Assembly (NCBI RefSeq): GCF_016920785.2
Contig: NW_024609884.1
Span: 37,491,035-37,555,034 of the forward strand
Source: Ixodes scapularis
Taxonomy: Eukaryota; Arthropoda; Arachnida; Ixodida; Ixodidae
Length of the DNA: 64,000 bases
Reading direction: 5' to 3'
Position numbers and translations under genes: made by a program. Shown here piece by piece: positions 36,099 to 45,531 of the stretch. The notes under the pieces were generated by a model that was not told where the DNA came from, did no database searches, and saw nothing but the letters and a program-made list of their open reading frames with translations. Numbering within the stretch: the first letter of the stretch is position 1; each line of letters begins with the position of its first letter.

Positions 36099-36282
36099 TT
36101 GGGCGAGTTGGTGATTCATAATAATTAAAAAGCGCAACAGGACAACGGACACAGAAGGAGACACAGACACAGCGCTCACATTGAAAAGGGCCCGATGTAT
36201 TAGAAATAAAGCTGACGAGGGATAGCGCTGTGTCTGTGTCTCCTTCTGTGTCCGTTGTCCTGTTGCGCTTTTTAATTATTAT
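36099..36282. repeat. Palindrome with perfect 59-bp arms and conserved leader TTGGGCGAGTTGGT
   Basis: The leader TTGGGCGAGTTGGT (36099-36112) is identical to that at 11759-11772. The left arm, 36118-36176, and right arm, 36224-36282, are exact reverse complements over 59 bases. They include AATTAAAAAGCGCAACAGG, ACAACGGACACAGAAGG and end AGCGCT at the centre. A 47-bp spacer separates the arms. Perfect arms imply either recent origin or active homogenisation. Confidence 0.95.
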
Positions 36283-37400
36283 AACCTAAAGTAACTGTTG
36301 GGGTGAGGCCCGTAAGTGTCCCAGCCACTTCACCGTCGCGCGGGTGTCCGTTTAGCCCAGCAGATACTATTATGAGCAATCAAAGGAGTTCGCTCTTTGA
36401 TTGTTCCTCTTTGCCTCTGCGGCTGAAGAAATAATTTCTGAGTGCGTGTGTCTTTTGGCTGTTCTCAACTAAGTATTGATCAAAAATCCGAAATTGTACA
36501 TTTTGCCGTTGCTCACATATTCAGCAAAGTCAAACATTTAATTTTAATTTTTTTTTACTAATTTCCATGGGAATCAACAAAGCAGATTACTCGATTAATT
36601 AATCGATTATAGGGTGGCGATTAATCTAGTGACATTTTTTAATAGACACCCTGCCATAGTTTCTTTAACGAATCGCCTACTGCTCCCGTGTCGAGGTTGG
36701 TTGAGGATCTCAGCCGTCAAGGAACTGGTTTGCCTGAGGACGTTCTCCTTGTTGAAAAGGTGAAAAGCATTTGACTAAAAATGAATTAAATTTCTTAACG
36801 ACTGAGAACGGACACGCACCCGAAATGCTTTGAGCACGGAATTAAAATATTGAATGAGCATTCAAAGTGGCGTAGAGTACTTACTATTATTAAAGCCTGC
36901 TCGCCCACTTCAAAGTGGAGCGCCAATATTGGCAATTACTCCGATCTATACACAGGAGGCTAATGAATGATTACACTCTAATCAACTTCTCACTTAAAAA
37001 ATACGACCTGTTCTCGATGACTGAGTATGCTGTACGTCACAATCGGTATCGCAGCTCAGAAACGACACGGACTCGATCAGTGTTGCTACCGTCAGTGTCC
37101 TCTACCGGGCAATACTCGGGAGGAGGGAGCCATTCCAGGACAAAATGTTTCGCAGCATATTGGGGCTTGGGTGATAAACGTGTAAGCTAAACACCCAAAT
37201 GAAAATCACTAGATGCACAATTACGAACGTTCTACTTGAACACTTTGTATAGGAACCAGGTCGGTGCGTCTACTTTCCTGCAGAGCATACAGAAAGTAAA
37301 TCATTAGAAGTGTCAGGAGTCTAGGGGAACACGAGGCACATAATACCGTTCCTTCGCGTAAATTTCCATCTTTGCTGTGATGCTGAGCAGGCTACTTCAA
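36283..37400. other. Non-coding stretch
   Basis: No gene is recognised. See the neighbouring entry for the GATTAATC-rich segment near 36590. Confidence 0.3.
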
Positions 37401-37406
37401 AGGCAC

Positions 37407-37407
37407 G

Positions 37408-37459
<52 letters not shown>
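37407..37459. repeat. (AATC)n microsatellite
   Basis: About 13 perfect tetranucleotide units. Confidence 0.95.
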
Positions 37460-37460
<1 letters not shown>

Positions 37461-37571
37461 GTGTTTCCTTGTGCATCCAAACAGCTGGTAGTCCTGAGGA
37501 GGAGTGCACGCACACGAGGCAAAAATCCAGCGCTGCGCGCTTTTTCTGTTACGAACACTCTCTGTATGCAC

Positions 37572-37661
37572 TAAAAGCGCCAAAAGACGGACAGAGTAAA
37601 GACGACGACCACACGAGGCGCTCGAAGTCTTTACTCTGTCCCTGTCTTTTGGCCCTTTAAA
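37572..37661. repeat. Imperfect palindrome, about 33-bp arms
   Basis: The left arm contains GCCAAAAGAC then GGACAGAGTAAAGAC. The right arm is its reverse complement with a 3-bp insertion (CTGTCCCTGTCTTTTGGCCC). The layout resembles the palindromes at 11781 and 36118, but I do not see the leader here. Confidence 0.8.
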
Positions 37662-37949
37662 TGCGTAACGAAGCAACTAGCCCGACTCACCATTTTGTTG
37701 CAATTCTCCGTAGCTCGTTATTCACTCAGCTAGATTTCGGTCGCAGATCACGCAGGACTTCTTGGTAAGCAGTGTGGAAACTTTGATTACACAGGACAAA
37801 CAGGAATGTTGAATTTCGTGACGCGCTCATACTTAGTACTCGGAAAACAGTGAAGATACTATTTTTAAGTTGTCGAGTTCATTTTATTTTTGTAAATTGA
37901 ATTCACTACTGCCACTAGAGCTGACCACCACATTTTGATTATATATACT

Positions 37950-38250
37950 TTATTTATTTATTGAACATACCATCAGGGCCCAAATACATTTTAGACGGGG
38001 AGGGCAGCTACAAAAAGATGGGAGAAACAACTCTAACAAATTAGCGATAGTAGTAATATAACAAACAAACAATAAAACAGGTCGTGGGTCATTGAAAAAA
38101 AAATGGTTAGTGATAGCATTTCGATATAAATTATGGTCAGTGATGGTAACAATCAATCCGGGGCGGTGGATCCTTTCTTGTGCTCTACGAGGAAAAAAGA
38201 TACGTGAAATTCAGTTGTTAGTGAGCTTGGGACTCCAACCTTATGCTGAT
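37950..38250 (-). repeat. Probable 3' tail of a LINE
   Basis: It begins ACTTTATTTATTTATTGAAC, then ATACCATCAGGGCCC, which on the - strand is a TAAA-repeat-terminated tail preceded by GGGCCCTGATGGTATG. Such tails end several arthropod LINEs. The upstream coding part is absent, indicating 5' truncation. Confidence 0.45.
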
Positions 38251-38763
38251 GATCAACACGGGACGAAATGTAAAAGCGGAGAGTTTTTTTTTATCGTGTA
38301 AGATGAAATTATGAAATACACTTTGTGAAATATACACGAACTCAACTCTCCTACGTCACGCCACGGTGGTGGCGCGTCGAACGCACTTCCGGTTTGGGGC
38401 GGTGGGCAGAAGTCGCCGTGCGAGACATGCATTCTTGTGTTGTTCTCGAAGAAACCAGACAAAAAACCTGCGTTCTCGTCAAAATGCTGCGACGGGGGCT
38501 GTCCCAAAAAGAGTCTGGAAAGGTTTGAAGATCAGTTTTCATGTGTTTTGCCCGCTCCGTTCGTCCGAGTACGTGGATAGTAGCCGTGAAAAGGGTAAAC
38601 CAGACGCTCTCGAACTATGATTGCTTGTGCGGGCAACACTTTGTGGTCGCCAGATGTATTTGTTTTGTTTCAACATGAACGAGAGAAAACCGCCAAGTTG
38701 TCCGGGCCACCCGCGGGTTCAGTGCGTCTTCAAATTCACACAGCCGCCTGATCGTTCGAACTT

Positions 38764-39266
38764 TCGTCTGCTCTTTCGGACTTGTCTGCTTTTTGTCGTC
38801 TGCTCGTTCAAACAAAAGCGGCCCGTAGACCAAACTTTGACCCGCTGATTGCAATAAGAAGTAATTTCAGGTCTCAAAAGACTTAAGTAGGCTTGGTGTA
38901 AACAGTAGATACAAGATGGTGATCATTGGTACCAGTGGCCATCACCGACTTGTTACGCTTGGTCTGTTCCCGCTTCCGAATTTCAGTATCGAGGTCGATC
39001 ATCTCCGCTACCTTCCACAATTTTGCAGCACGAGCGACGTCGCGACCGAAATTATCTAGAAGAATCTCATCATGGTTTTGGCGTCCATTCTGTGGCGTTC
39101 ACGCGAATGAATCGCCGCACGTAAAATTATTTACGCAAAGTTTAGCGGTGTAACGAGCCTTGATAATTTCGCTTAGGCGATTAAAGTGGTAAGACATTGC
39201 TATGAGGACGTAGAATCGACAATTCCGATGCGAAAAACAGTATGAAGACTTACACAGACACCGACA
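38764..39266 (-). repeat. Tandem duplication, copy 1
   Basis: It matches 39344-39853 in the same orientation over about 500 bp at an offset of 580-593 bp. Shared words include GTAAACAGTAGATACAAGA, CCAGTGGCCATCACCGA and CGAGCGACGTCGCGAC. On the - strand both copies encode related peptides, for example VYGPLLFERADDKKQ here. The copy corresponding to the 39566-39790 frame is decayed here. Confidence 0.8.
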
Positions 39267-39343
39267 ACGTGACATTCCAATGGCTTGTTGACGCGGGACG
39301 CGGTGCTTCTTGCCCGCACTCCATTGCGCAAGCGCTCGAACTG

Positions 39344-39853
39344 TCGTCTGCTCTTTCAAACTTGCCTGCTTTTTGCCGTCAGCTCGTTCAAACGACAGCG
39401 GCCCGTAAACCAAACATTGACCCGGTAATTGCGATAAGAACTAACTGCAGGCCTTAAAACACTTTTGAAGGTTGGTTGGGGAAAATAGGCTAAGTGTAAA
39501 CAGTAGATACAAGAAGATGTTGATCATTGTTACCAGTGGCCATCACCGATTTGTAATGCCCGAATCTACTTGCGGTTTTCAGTAACAACGTCCACCATCT
39601 CAGCTGCGGTCCACGCTTTTGCAGCCCGAGCGACGTCGCGACTGAAAATAGCTAGCAGAATCTCATCGTGCGAGTCAGGCTTTAGCGCCCATTCTGCGGC
39701 GTCCACGTGAAATGAATCGCCGCAAGTCACATGATTCACGCAAAGTTTTGCCTCGTTAATTCTGCTGAAGCCGCTCAAGTAGTCAGACATTGTTAGGAGG
39801 ACGTAGAATCAACAATTCCAACGCGAAAAGGGCACGGGGACTCCCACCGACGC
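39344..39853 (-). repeat. Tandem duplication, copy 2
   Basis: Partner of 38764-39266. The - strand also reads VYGPLSFERADGKKQ, paralogous to the peptide in copy 1. The better preserved short frame lies inside it (39566-39790). Confidence 0.8.
39566..39790 (-). CDS. Short unrecognised ORF, 74 residues, within a tandem duplication
   Basis: The frame starts MSDYLSGFSRINEAKLCVNH, continues TCGDSFHVDAAEWALK, then DEILLAIFSRDVARAAKAW and ends VVTENRK. The duplicate 580 bp to the left still shows AKLCVN and TCGDSF but is broken. Conservation of short peptide words between copies, with stops in one, suggests an ancestral coding sequence. It may be a first exon, a retro-copied gene or a transposon ORF. 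I do not recognise the family and assign no function. Confidence 0.35.
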   Translation of the reverse strand: MSDYLSGFSRINEAKLCVNHVTCGDSFHVDAAEWALKPDSHDEILLAIFSRDVARAAKAWTAAEMVDVVTENRK

Positions 39854-39872
39854 CGAAAGCGGGGGATTCCGA

Positions 39873-40092
39873 GTCAAGAGGTCCAACGCGTCAAAAGGTC
39901 CAACGAGTCAAGAGGTCCAATATTGGACCTTTTGACGCGTTGGACCTCCTGACGCGTTGGACCTCTTGACCCGTCGTGGATCTCTTGACTCGTTGGACCT
40001 CTTGATGTGTTGGACCTCTTGACCCATATTGGGTCTCTTGACTCGTGCCTCGATGTGTCAAGAGGTCCAACGCGTCAAGAGGTCCAATATTC
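39873..40092. repeat. 17-bp minisatellite that switches orientation twice
   Basis: The unit is close to GTCAAGAGGTCCAACGC. Three units run forward (39873 to about 39922), meeting at CCAATATTGG. About seven to eight units then run reversed (to about 40047), and two more run forward (about 40056-40092). Other units carry ACGCGT, ACGAGT or GATGTGT variants at the variable position. It lies directly after the tandem duplication. Confidence 0.85.
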
Positions 40093-41520
40093 CCAGAGTT
40101 TTTTTTAAAATTATTATTATGTTGGATTGTGTTGGACAAGTCACGGATTTTGACGACGGATTTTGCCGACGGATTTTGCCGACGGCTTTTTCGCTGACTG
40201 ATCCACGTAATGCTTACGCATTAAAAAACAGACAACAGAGATGCTAACAATAAAGGCGGAGAAGAAAATTTCGAAAAAAGAGCAAAAAGTTGAGCTGTGC
40301 GGTCTTCCACACGGCAGAGGGGATCTCACGAACACGGCTTTGATACATCGCTTCTGGCCGGTGATGTGATCAGTGTTCGTGCGTATGACCCGTGATTTGC
40401 TTGGTTTCTGAAGCGACAGATACGCGCGCGCTGGGCTGTGGTGTTCGCATGCTGGGCACTGGATTTGTAAACACCAGAAATCATTGTTTTTATAAACTGT
40501 CAAGCTTATAGCAACATTCGTTTGTTGGGAACCTGTGTGCCTTCTCTCTTCTACCTCTGACCACAAAGTCGTAAATCTGCATCTCCCGTATTGCTCTCCC
40601 TCGCGAATATCGAAATTTGAGATGCCTTTTTTTTTAGAAAGTGACTACTTCGACATCCGGGTTCGAAATAATTGTAAAACTATTTTGAACACATCTTTCG
40701 TCACATACAAAAGATATGTCCATAGTTAGGTATTCGCTATTTCGACGTCTACCATCACACTAAAGCACTATTACGGCGTTTGACGTCAGGATAACTGAAC
40801 ATAGTTCTTTTCTTTTTTTTATTTCTGTAAGATCATTTTCGAAAGTTGTAATAATTGTTTAAATTGGATCACGTCTCGTCAAAATAGCTTCCTTGATATT
40901 TTGAAGTGCTTGGTCTTCAAACACTTGAAGAGACAGTTTGCCCTGGCGCAGCATGGCATGTAAAGTTAGTCATTTTTCCATTCGCCATGGCCTAGCACTG
41001 GACACAGAAAGATCTACCGGCTTTAGAGATTGACCTGCTTTCCGACACGAACAGTTCTTCAATCGAGTTCAATCTCTATGACCCAATTTTCTAAAAATGA
41101 TTGAGCAAGTAACCCACCATCTTACAATTCCAACCAACTAAGTGGGACGGCATGTGTCAGTGACACTTCTATTGTACTTTATGGTAACGAATTTCAGTTT
41201 TTGAATGATCGGGTACAAAATTAATCAACTTTTATGTGGTGCTGGTTTGCCTGTCGTGTGTCTACAGGGTGTTTCACGAAAAGGGGACAAATTCGATATT
41301 GCGAAAACAACGCGTCGGAACAAAACAGGCCTTGTGTCGTTTTGGCCCTGGGCCAGGGGCTCATTTAGAAAAATTATTAAAGTTTAGGATAATTAAGTTG
41401 TTAATTATTTTTTCGTGATTAACTTTTTTATTATTGATTGAAGGGCATAATTTCAATTAGAAAATTGCTCAGCATCATCGAAAGGCACTAAATCAACAAA
41501 TTGCAGAACGATAGAAGGCA
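40093..41520. other. Non-coding stretch with a possible element end
   Basis: No gene is supported; a 141-codon - strand frame (40141-40566) has no domain. At 41262-41278 the word CTACAGGGTGTTTCACG resembles the terminus of common arthropod DNA repeats, but no matching opposite end was found nearby. Confidence 0.35.
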
Positions 41521-41638
41521 CGGCGTTACAGGGAGTTGCAAACGGCTTCCACTTTTAGAGCGCAGCTCTTAGGCGCCCGTTTCCGGCTTGAGCGGCGTCG
41601 CCGTCGGCGTAACCGCGCGGTGCATTATGGGTAAGTTT

Positions 41639-41976
41639 CCCCGTTAAATCTAGCCGAAAATTTTCCCTGCTAAATCTAGCGGGAAATTTTCCCCACTAAA
41701 TATAGCGGAAAAATTTCCCCGGTAAATTTAGCGGAAAAATTTCCCCGCTAAATCCAGCGGAAATATTTCCCCGCTAAATTTAGCGGAATATTTCCCCACC
41801 AAATCTAGAAGAAAAATTTCCCCGCTAAATCTAGCGGAAAAATTTCCCCGCTAAATCTAGCGGAAAACTTTTCCCGCTAAATCTAGCGGAACAATTTCAC
41901 CACTAAATCTAGCGAAAAAATTTCCCCGCTACGATTAGCGGAAAAGTTTATCCGCTAAATCTAGCGGAAAAATTTC
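41639..41976. repeat. Thirteen-unit 26-bp tandem array, core CCGCTAAATCTAGCGG
   Basis: Each unit has the near-palindromic core CCGCTAAATCTAGCGG followed by AAAAATTTCC. There are about thirteen units of 26 bp (one of 25 bp). Variation is point changes, mostly inside the core, with several paired on both arms. Units abut with no unique spacers, so it is not a CRISPR array. Confidence 0.9.
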
Positions 41977-41983
41977 TGTGGGG

Positions 41984-42076
41984 GGTCACGTGACCTGGGG
42001 GGGTCACGTGACCCCCCACACTGAGGTCACGTGACCCCATCAAGGTCACGTGACCACACCCCGAGGTCACGTGACC
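41984..42076. promoter_or_regulatory. Five GGTCACGTGACC palindromes in 93 bp
   Basis: Perfect copies start at 41984, 42002, 42025, 42044 and 42065, spaced 18-23 bp, separated by C/G/A-rich linkers. Each centre is CACGTG, the canonical E-box bound by bHLH-ZIP factors (MYC/MAX, USF, MITF/TFE families). GTCACGTGAC is the extended form preferred by USF and MITF/TFE-type proteins. Whether it is bound is unknown. Confidence 0.7.
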
Positions 42077-42189
42077 CCCCCCCCCCCTCCCCAAGAAAAC
42101 GTTACCCTCAGTACCCTCCCCTCCTGCTCCTCAAGAGCTGCTCTCTAATTGGGCGTTACAGGGAGTTGTAAACGGCTTTCATTTTTTCT

Positions 42190-42740
42190 TATTCCCATTG
42201 CTTTAATCTTCCAGGGTGAACTTTTGTTCAGGTTAAGGGGCGAAGTATTTTTACCGTACACTGTAGCCTCAGGGGTTAATACTTGCTTCGCTATTGTGTA
42301 ACGTTTTTACAAATGACTTGTGTTCTGATGTATATTTCTCCTACAGTGCTCAACGAAACGAAATGGACCAGCAGAGCGTTCGGGCTCGTCAGAGCCGTGA
42401 GAGTTTGGACAATGGGTGGAACAAAGGCCGCCGCCAGCGCCGAAAACTCCCCCCGCGGTTAGGGCGCAAACTAAAGGTACGTCACAGCGTCGACCAATCA
42501 GGAGACCGCGACGTCAAAATATTGCAAACGACCTTTACAGCTTGAAATAGAAGCGTTCAATTTCGGCCTCTCTACTCCCTCTCACAAATGCCTGCAGTAA
42601 TGGCAAAGGCACAGGCGCGTGAGCGCGCAGCGAAACGCCTTTGTTTGTACGAGAACTCGTGCATAGGAGGCACTTTCCAAAGCCACACGCTCGTGCCCAT
42701 GCCTTTGTCTGCACTGCTGATGTTTGTACAGATGGAGTAT
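42190..42740. other. Non-coding stretch
   Basis: A frame of 83 codons (42294-42545, +) is Arg-rich with no domain. No repeat is recognised. Confidence 0.3.
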
Positions 42741-43831
42741 CGGTGACAGTTTGCTCTGGGCCGGCTTGCTAGAGCAGCGTCTCAGCTGAGACTGGCTGAA
42801 AGAAAGCGAGCCGAGTACTTTGAGAGTTCGGTCATTGGGAGGCGCGGGCAGAGCCAGGGCGTGCACCAGACTCGGAAAGAGGGCTTGGCATGCTCTCTTG
42901 ACGAACCAGAAGCCGAAAAGAATCCCCTAGCGGTGGTAGCGAGAAACAGTTCTGATCAAAGGTATATGGCTCTAATAAGCGCGTAAGATTGAAGTGTAGT
43001 AACTCTTTGTGGTTGAAAATAGAATGCACGTGATGTTTCGATCATGATCATACAGAAAGATGTAAGAAACGAATGCGCCGCTCAACTCTGTTTTGCTCGG
43101 ACAGAATGTGACCGCTCGGACGGCAGATTCCCGACCCTCGGCGCTTGGCCTAAGGACTATGTCGATCGTTCCGCTAGTCGCACTCTTCCAATATCATTTT
43201 GGATGAGCGTGATTGAAGCATCACGTGTACCCTATTTTCAGTCACCGAGAGTTGCTCCGATGCACTTATCAGGTTTGTTTCTCGCGACCACCGCCAGGGT
43301 ATTATTTCCGGCTTCTGGTTGGTCACATTCGAATTTCTGAAGACGCCCTGGAACACGCCCAGCCCACTTTCGGCCAATGGCGCCTCTTCATTTGTCTCCT
43401 ATACTTCCCAATGAATGGCCAAACTCTCTACATATACGGCTCTGAAAGAAAGCAGTGCAAAGGGTGGGGCGGGCGAGCGTCTTGAGACGCGGAGTCCCGC
43501 TCGGCTCGTGCGCTGGCTTTGGCAGTGCTTTCTTTCCCCGTCTTAGCTGAGACGCTTTTTCTAGCAAGTCGGCCCTGGTTCGGAGCGCACGTTCATTTAT
43601 TCTACTGTTGAATTTTGGCGGGACGAAAACCTCACATGCGCAAAGTTTTCAGTCACCGAGAGCTAAACCTTTTCACTCTAGCGACGCTAAAACAACCTAA
43701 ATTAGCCGTGTCACATATTTAGAGCACACGACCACCGCTAGGGGCCGTTTCGTGGTCTGTGGTTGGCCCCGAGATGCTGGCCTATTCAAACCAATGTATG
43801 GCCAAACTCTCTCAATAAACGGCTCTGGGCC
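42741..43831. repeat. Three-copy repeat: one inverted and two direct copies
   Basis: Arm A (about 42741-43040) is the reverse complement of arm B (about 43217-43585): both read ATCACGTG, then TATTTTCA, CAC-GAGAGTT, ACCACCGC, CCGGCTTCTGGTTGGTCA-like, CCCAATGA and AACTCTC, ending CTCAGCTGAGACGC or CTTAGCTGAGACGC. Copy C (about 43649-43831), in the orientation of B, carries CACCGAGAGCTAA, GACCACCGCTAGGGG, TGTGGTTGG, CCAATGTATGGCCAAACTCT and CGGCTCTGG. Indels differ between copies. Together they form a large inverted repeat with a 175-bp centre and a third arm. Confidence 0.7.
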
Positions 43832-44629
43832 TCGTGTACCTGTGGCGAGATCTTTCAGGAGAAGTGGTCTATCTAGTGTCGCGAGTTGCACATGCGCAGA
43901 GCTGAGACAAGCACTCAGCGGCTGTTCGTGCTCGGTGCATGCTCGGTGCACAACCCCCGATACAACGAGGCAGAGGTGCAGTGGCGTAGAGAGTTGCAGT
44001 GGGCTCACGGGACGGCTCGGCCTGACGCGATTGATGTCGACGCGGTGGTGACGCTGTAAGCGTTTCCTCCTGAAACTTTCCAGCGCACATTGGCCAGACC
44101 AGGTCGGCTAGGCGGCTCTTATCATTCGCCGGCAGCGGGCGGGAGAAGTTTCAGGAGGAATCTACTGCTGCGCCTCCGGCGTTTTCGACATTGGCCGCTT
44201 CTGCGCAATACACGGGGGAGATAAGGCGGTGAGCCCACTACCCAACTTCTAGGGCACTGCAGTAGAGGGGCTTAGAGTGATAAACGGGAAGTTCGAAGGT
44301 GGCACCCCCCCGGTTGGCGCCATGTTGTACGCAAAAGTGGCTACTCACCATGTGACCTCACAAGAGCCGTGAAGTCACCAGCAAGATGGCAGCGCCCATG
44401 GCTGGTGGATGCGAGTTTGTTCGGTGCGTGGTAGTCGTGATGTATATGTGCCACTGCTCGCCGACAATTTCGGCCTTCGTGCTCTCTGACGCACGTATAA
44501 CGTGAAGATCTGAAGTGATGAGACTTTATACCCTTTTTGCGCAAGATCGCTCTGGATAACAGCACCCGTGAGACACCATCAATCGTATCGACGCAGCGGT
44601 GCTCGGATTCCCGGATGTGCCCGATGATT
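43832..44629. other. Non-coding stretch
   Basis: Apart from the hairpin at 44064-44160 nothing is recognised. A small segment at 44225-44335 has words such as GGCGGTGAGCCCACTACCC and GGTTGGCGCCATGTTG, which could be a repeat. Confidence 0.3.
44064..44160. mobile_element. Short element with perfect 15-bp terminal inverted repeats
   Basis: TTCCTCCTGAAACTT at 44064-44078 and its exact reverse complement at 44146-44160 enclose 67 bp. The 97-bp length and perfect ends fit a small MITE or foldback. No target duplication was settled. Confidence 0.65.
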
Positions 44630-44962
44630 GGTAGAACGTTTAGTGCTTTTAGCATGCAATTTATGCATTTTATTAGCTTTGTTTGGATTTAAAATGTCTG
44701 AGAATTGATGCGGAATGTATGCGTCGCACGTAGGGCATGGGAACAGTTGTTAAAGCCCCGTGTAACCGCAGAATCACAGCAACCTTTACCGAGGACGCTC
44801 CTGCGATCTTTAGGTTTTGTACCGAGCAACGATTTTACGATAGAACTTTTAGCATAAGATTTTCGCATTTTTTTAGCTTTGTTTGAACGTTAGAATGTCT
44901 GCGAATCAAAGCGAAAGGTACGCATCCCGTGTACGGCCTAGGGAAAGTTGTTTCAGCCCTTG
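44630..44962. repeat. Two diverged direct repeats, offset about 200 bp
   Basis: Copies 44630-44762 and 44838-44962 share TAGAAC, TTTTAGCAT, GCATTTT, TTAGCTTTGTTTG, AATGTCTG, CGAA/GAAT and GTTGTT, then CAGCCC or AAGCCCC. They are about 70-75% identical by eye, suggesting an old tandem duplication. Confidence 0.65.
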
Positions 44963-45409
44963 CTGACCGAATAACCGCGGCTTGGATTCGTTTGCAGTCC
45001 TTTTTCTTTTTTCAAGTGAAAAGCTGGCATTTATTTAAGTGACGTGCACGCGAACTGTTGCAAACCATTCGAACCAATCATTCGGGAAACACGTTCATTA
45101 CTAACGTTCATGAAGCAGTCCATTTATCCCCTTTGAACTCAGAACACAGTTAGCCAGTCTTCACATTTTTGATTGATCAGTGCACAAAATACTGCATCCT
45201 ACGTCCCTTATAAATTAGTCGACTCTTGACCTTGCCGTCCAATATGAATAGTCCACCATAACCTTCATGTGTGTGAACAGACTCCTCTTAGATGGTTGTC
45301 TAACTCTAATCCATCATTCCAACATCTAGAAACTTGAAAAAAATGCTGCCCCACTCCCTGGAGATCCAGTGATAGCACCCCTCATTTCAACAAACCAACT
45401 GTAGAGCAT

Positions 45410-45531
45410 GTTGGTAAAATTGACTGACCATGGAAAGGATAAAACAAACTCGGGACCAAGGACGGCGAGCATGCTCGTTGTCCTTCATCCCGAGTTTCTT
45501 TTATTCTTTCTGTGGTCAGCCATTTCAACAA
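45410..45531. repeat. Imperfect palindrome, about 60-bp arms
   Basis: The centre is AGCATGCT (45468-45475). The arms share GGCTGACCA or ACTGACCA, AAAG-ATAAAA-AAACTCGGGA and AAGGAC. Roughly 80% of positions pair. The design resembles the palindromes at 11781, 36118 and 37572. Confidence 0.8.

Larger units (their letters stand above)
41522..42186. mobile_element. Array-bearing repeat element flanked by inverted ends and 34-bp direct repeats
   Basis: Direct repeats GGCGTTACAGGGAGTTG followed by (C/T)AAACGGCTT lie at 41522-41556 and 42152-42186. Just inside them are inverted ends, TTAGAGCGCAGCTCTTAG (41555-41572) and the related TCAAGAGCTGCTCTCTAA (42131-42148). Between are a GC-rich segment (41573-41638), a 26-bp array and a cluster of GGTCACGTGACC palindromes. 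The inverted ends suggest a non-autonomous DNA element; the direct repeats are longer than normal target duplications. Confidence 0.6.

Noticed and set aside
35905..36630. GATTAATC-rich flanks as terminal repeats of one element
   Set aside because: The two ends do not align as clean inverted or direct repeats, so the boundaries cannot be supported.
40141..40566. 141-codon - strand frame
   Set aside because: No domain; the apparent hydrophobic segment is from an A/T-rich stretch.
41639..41976. CRISPR-like regular array
   Set aside because: Units are contiguous with no unique spacers, and the surroundings are eukaryotic repeats with no cas genes.
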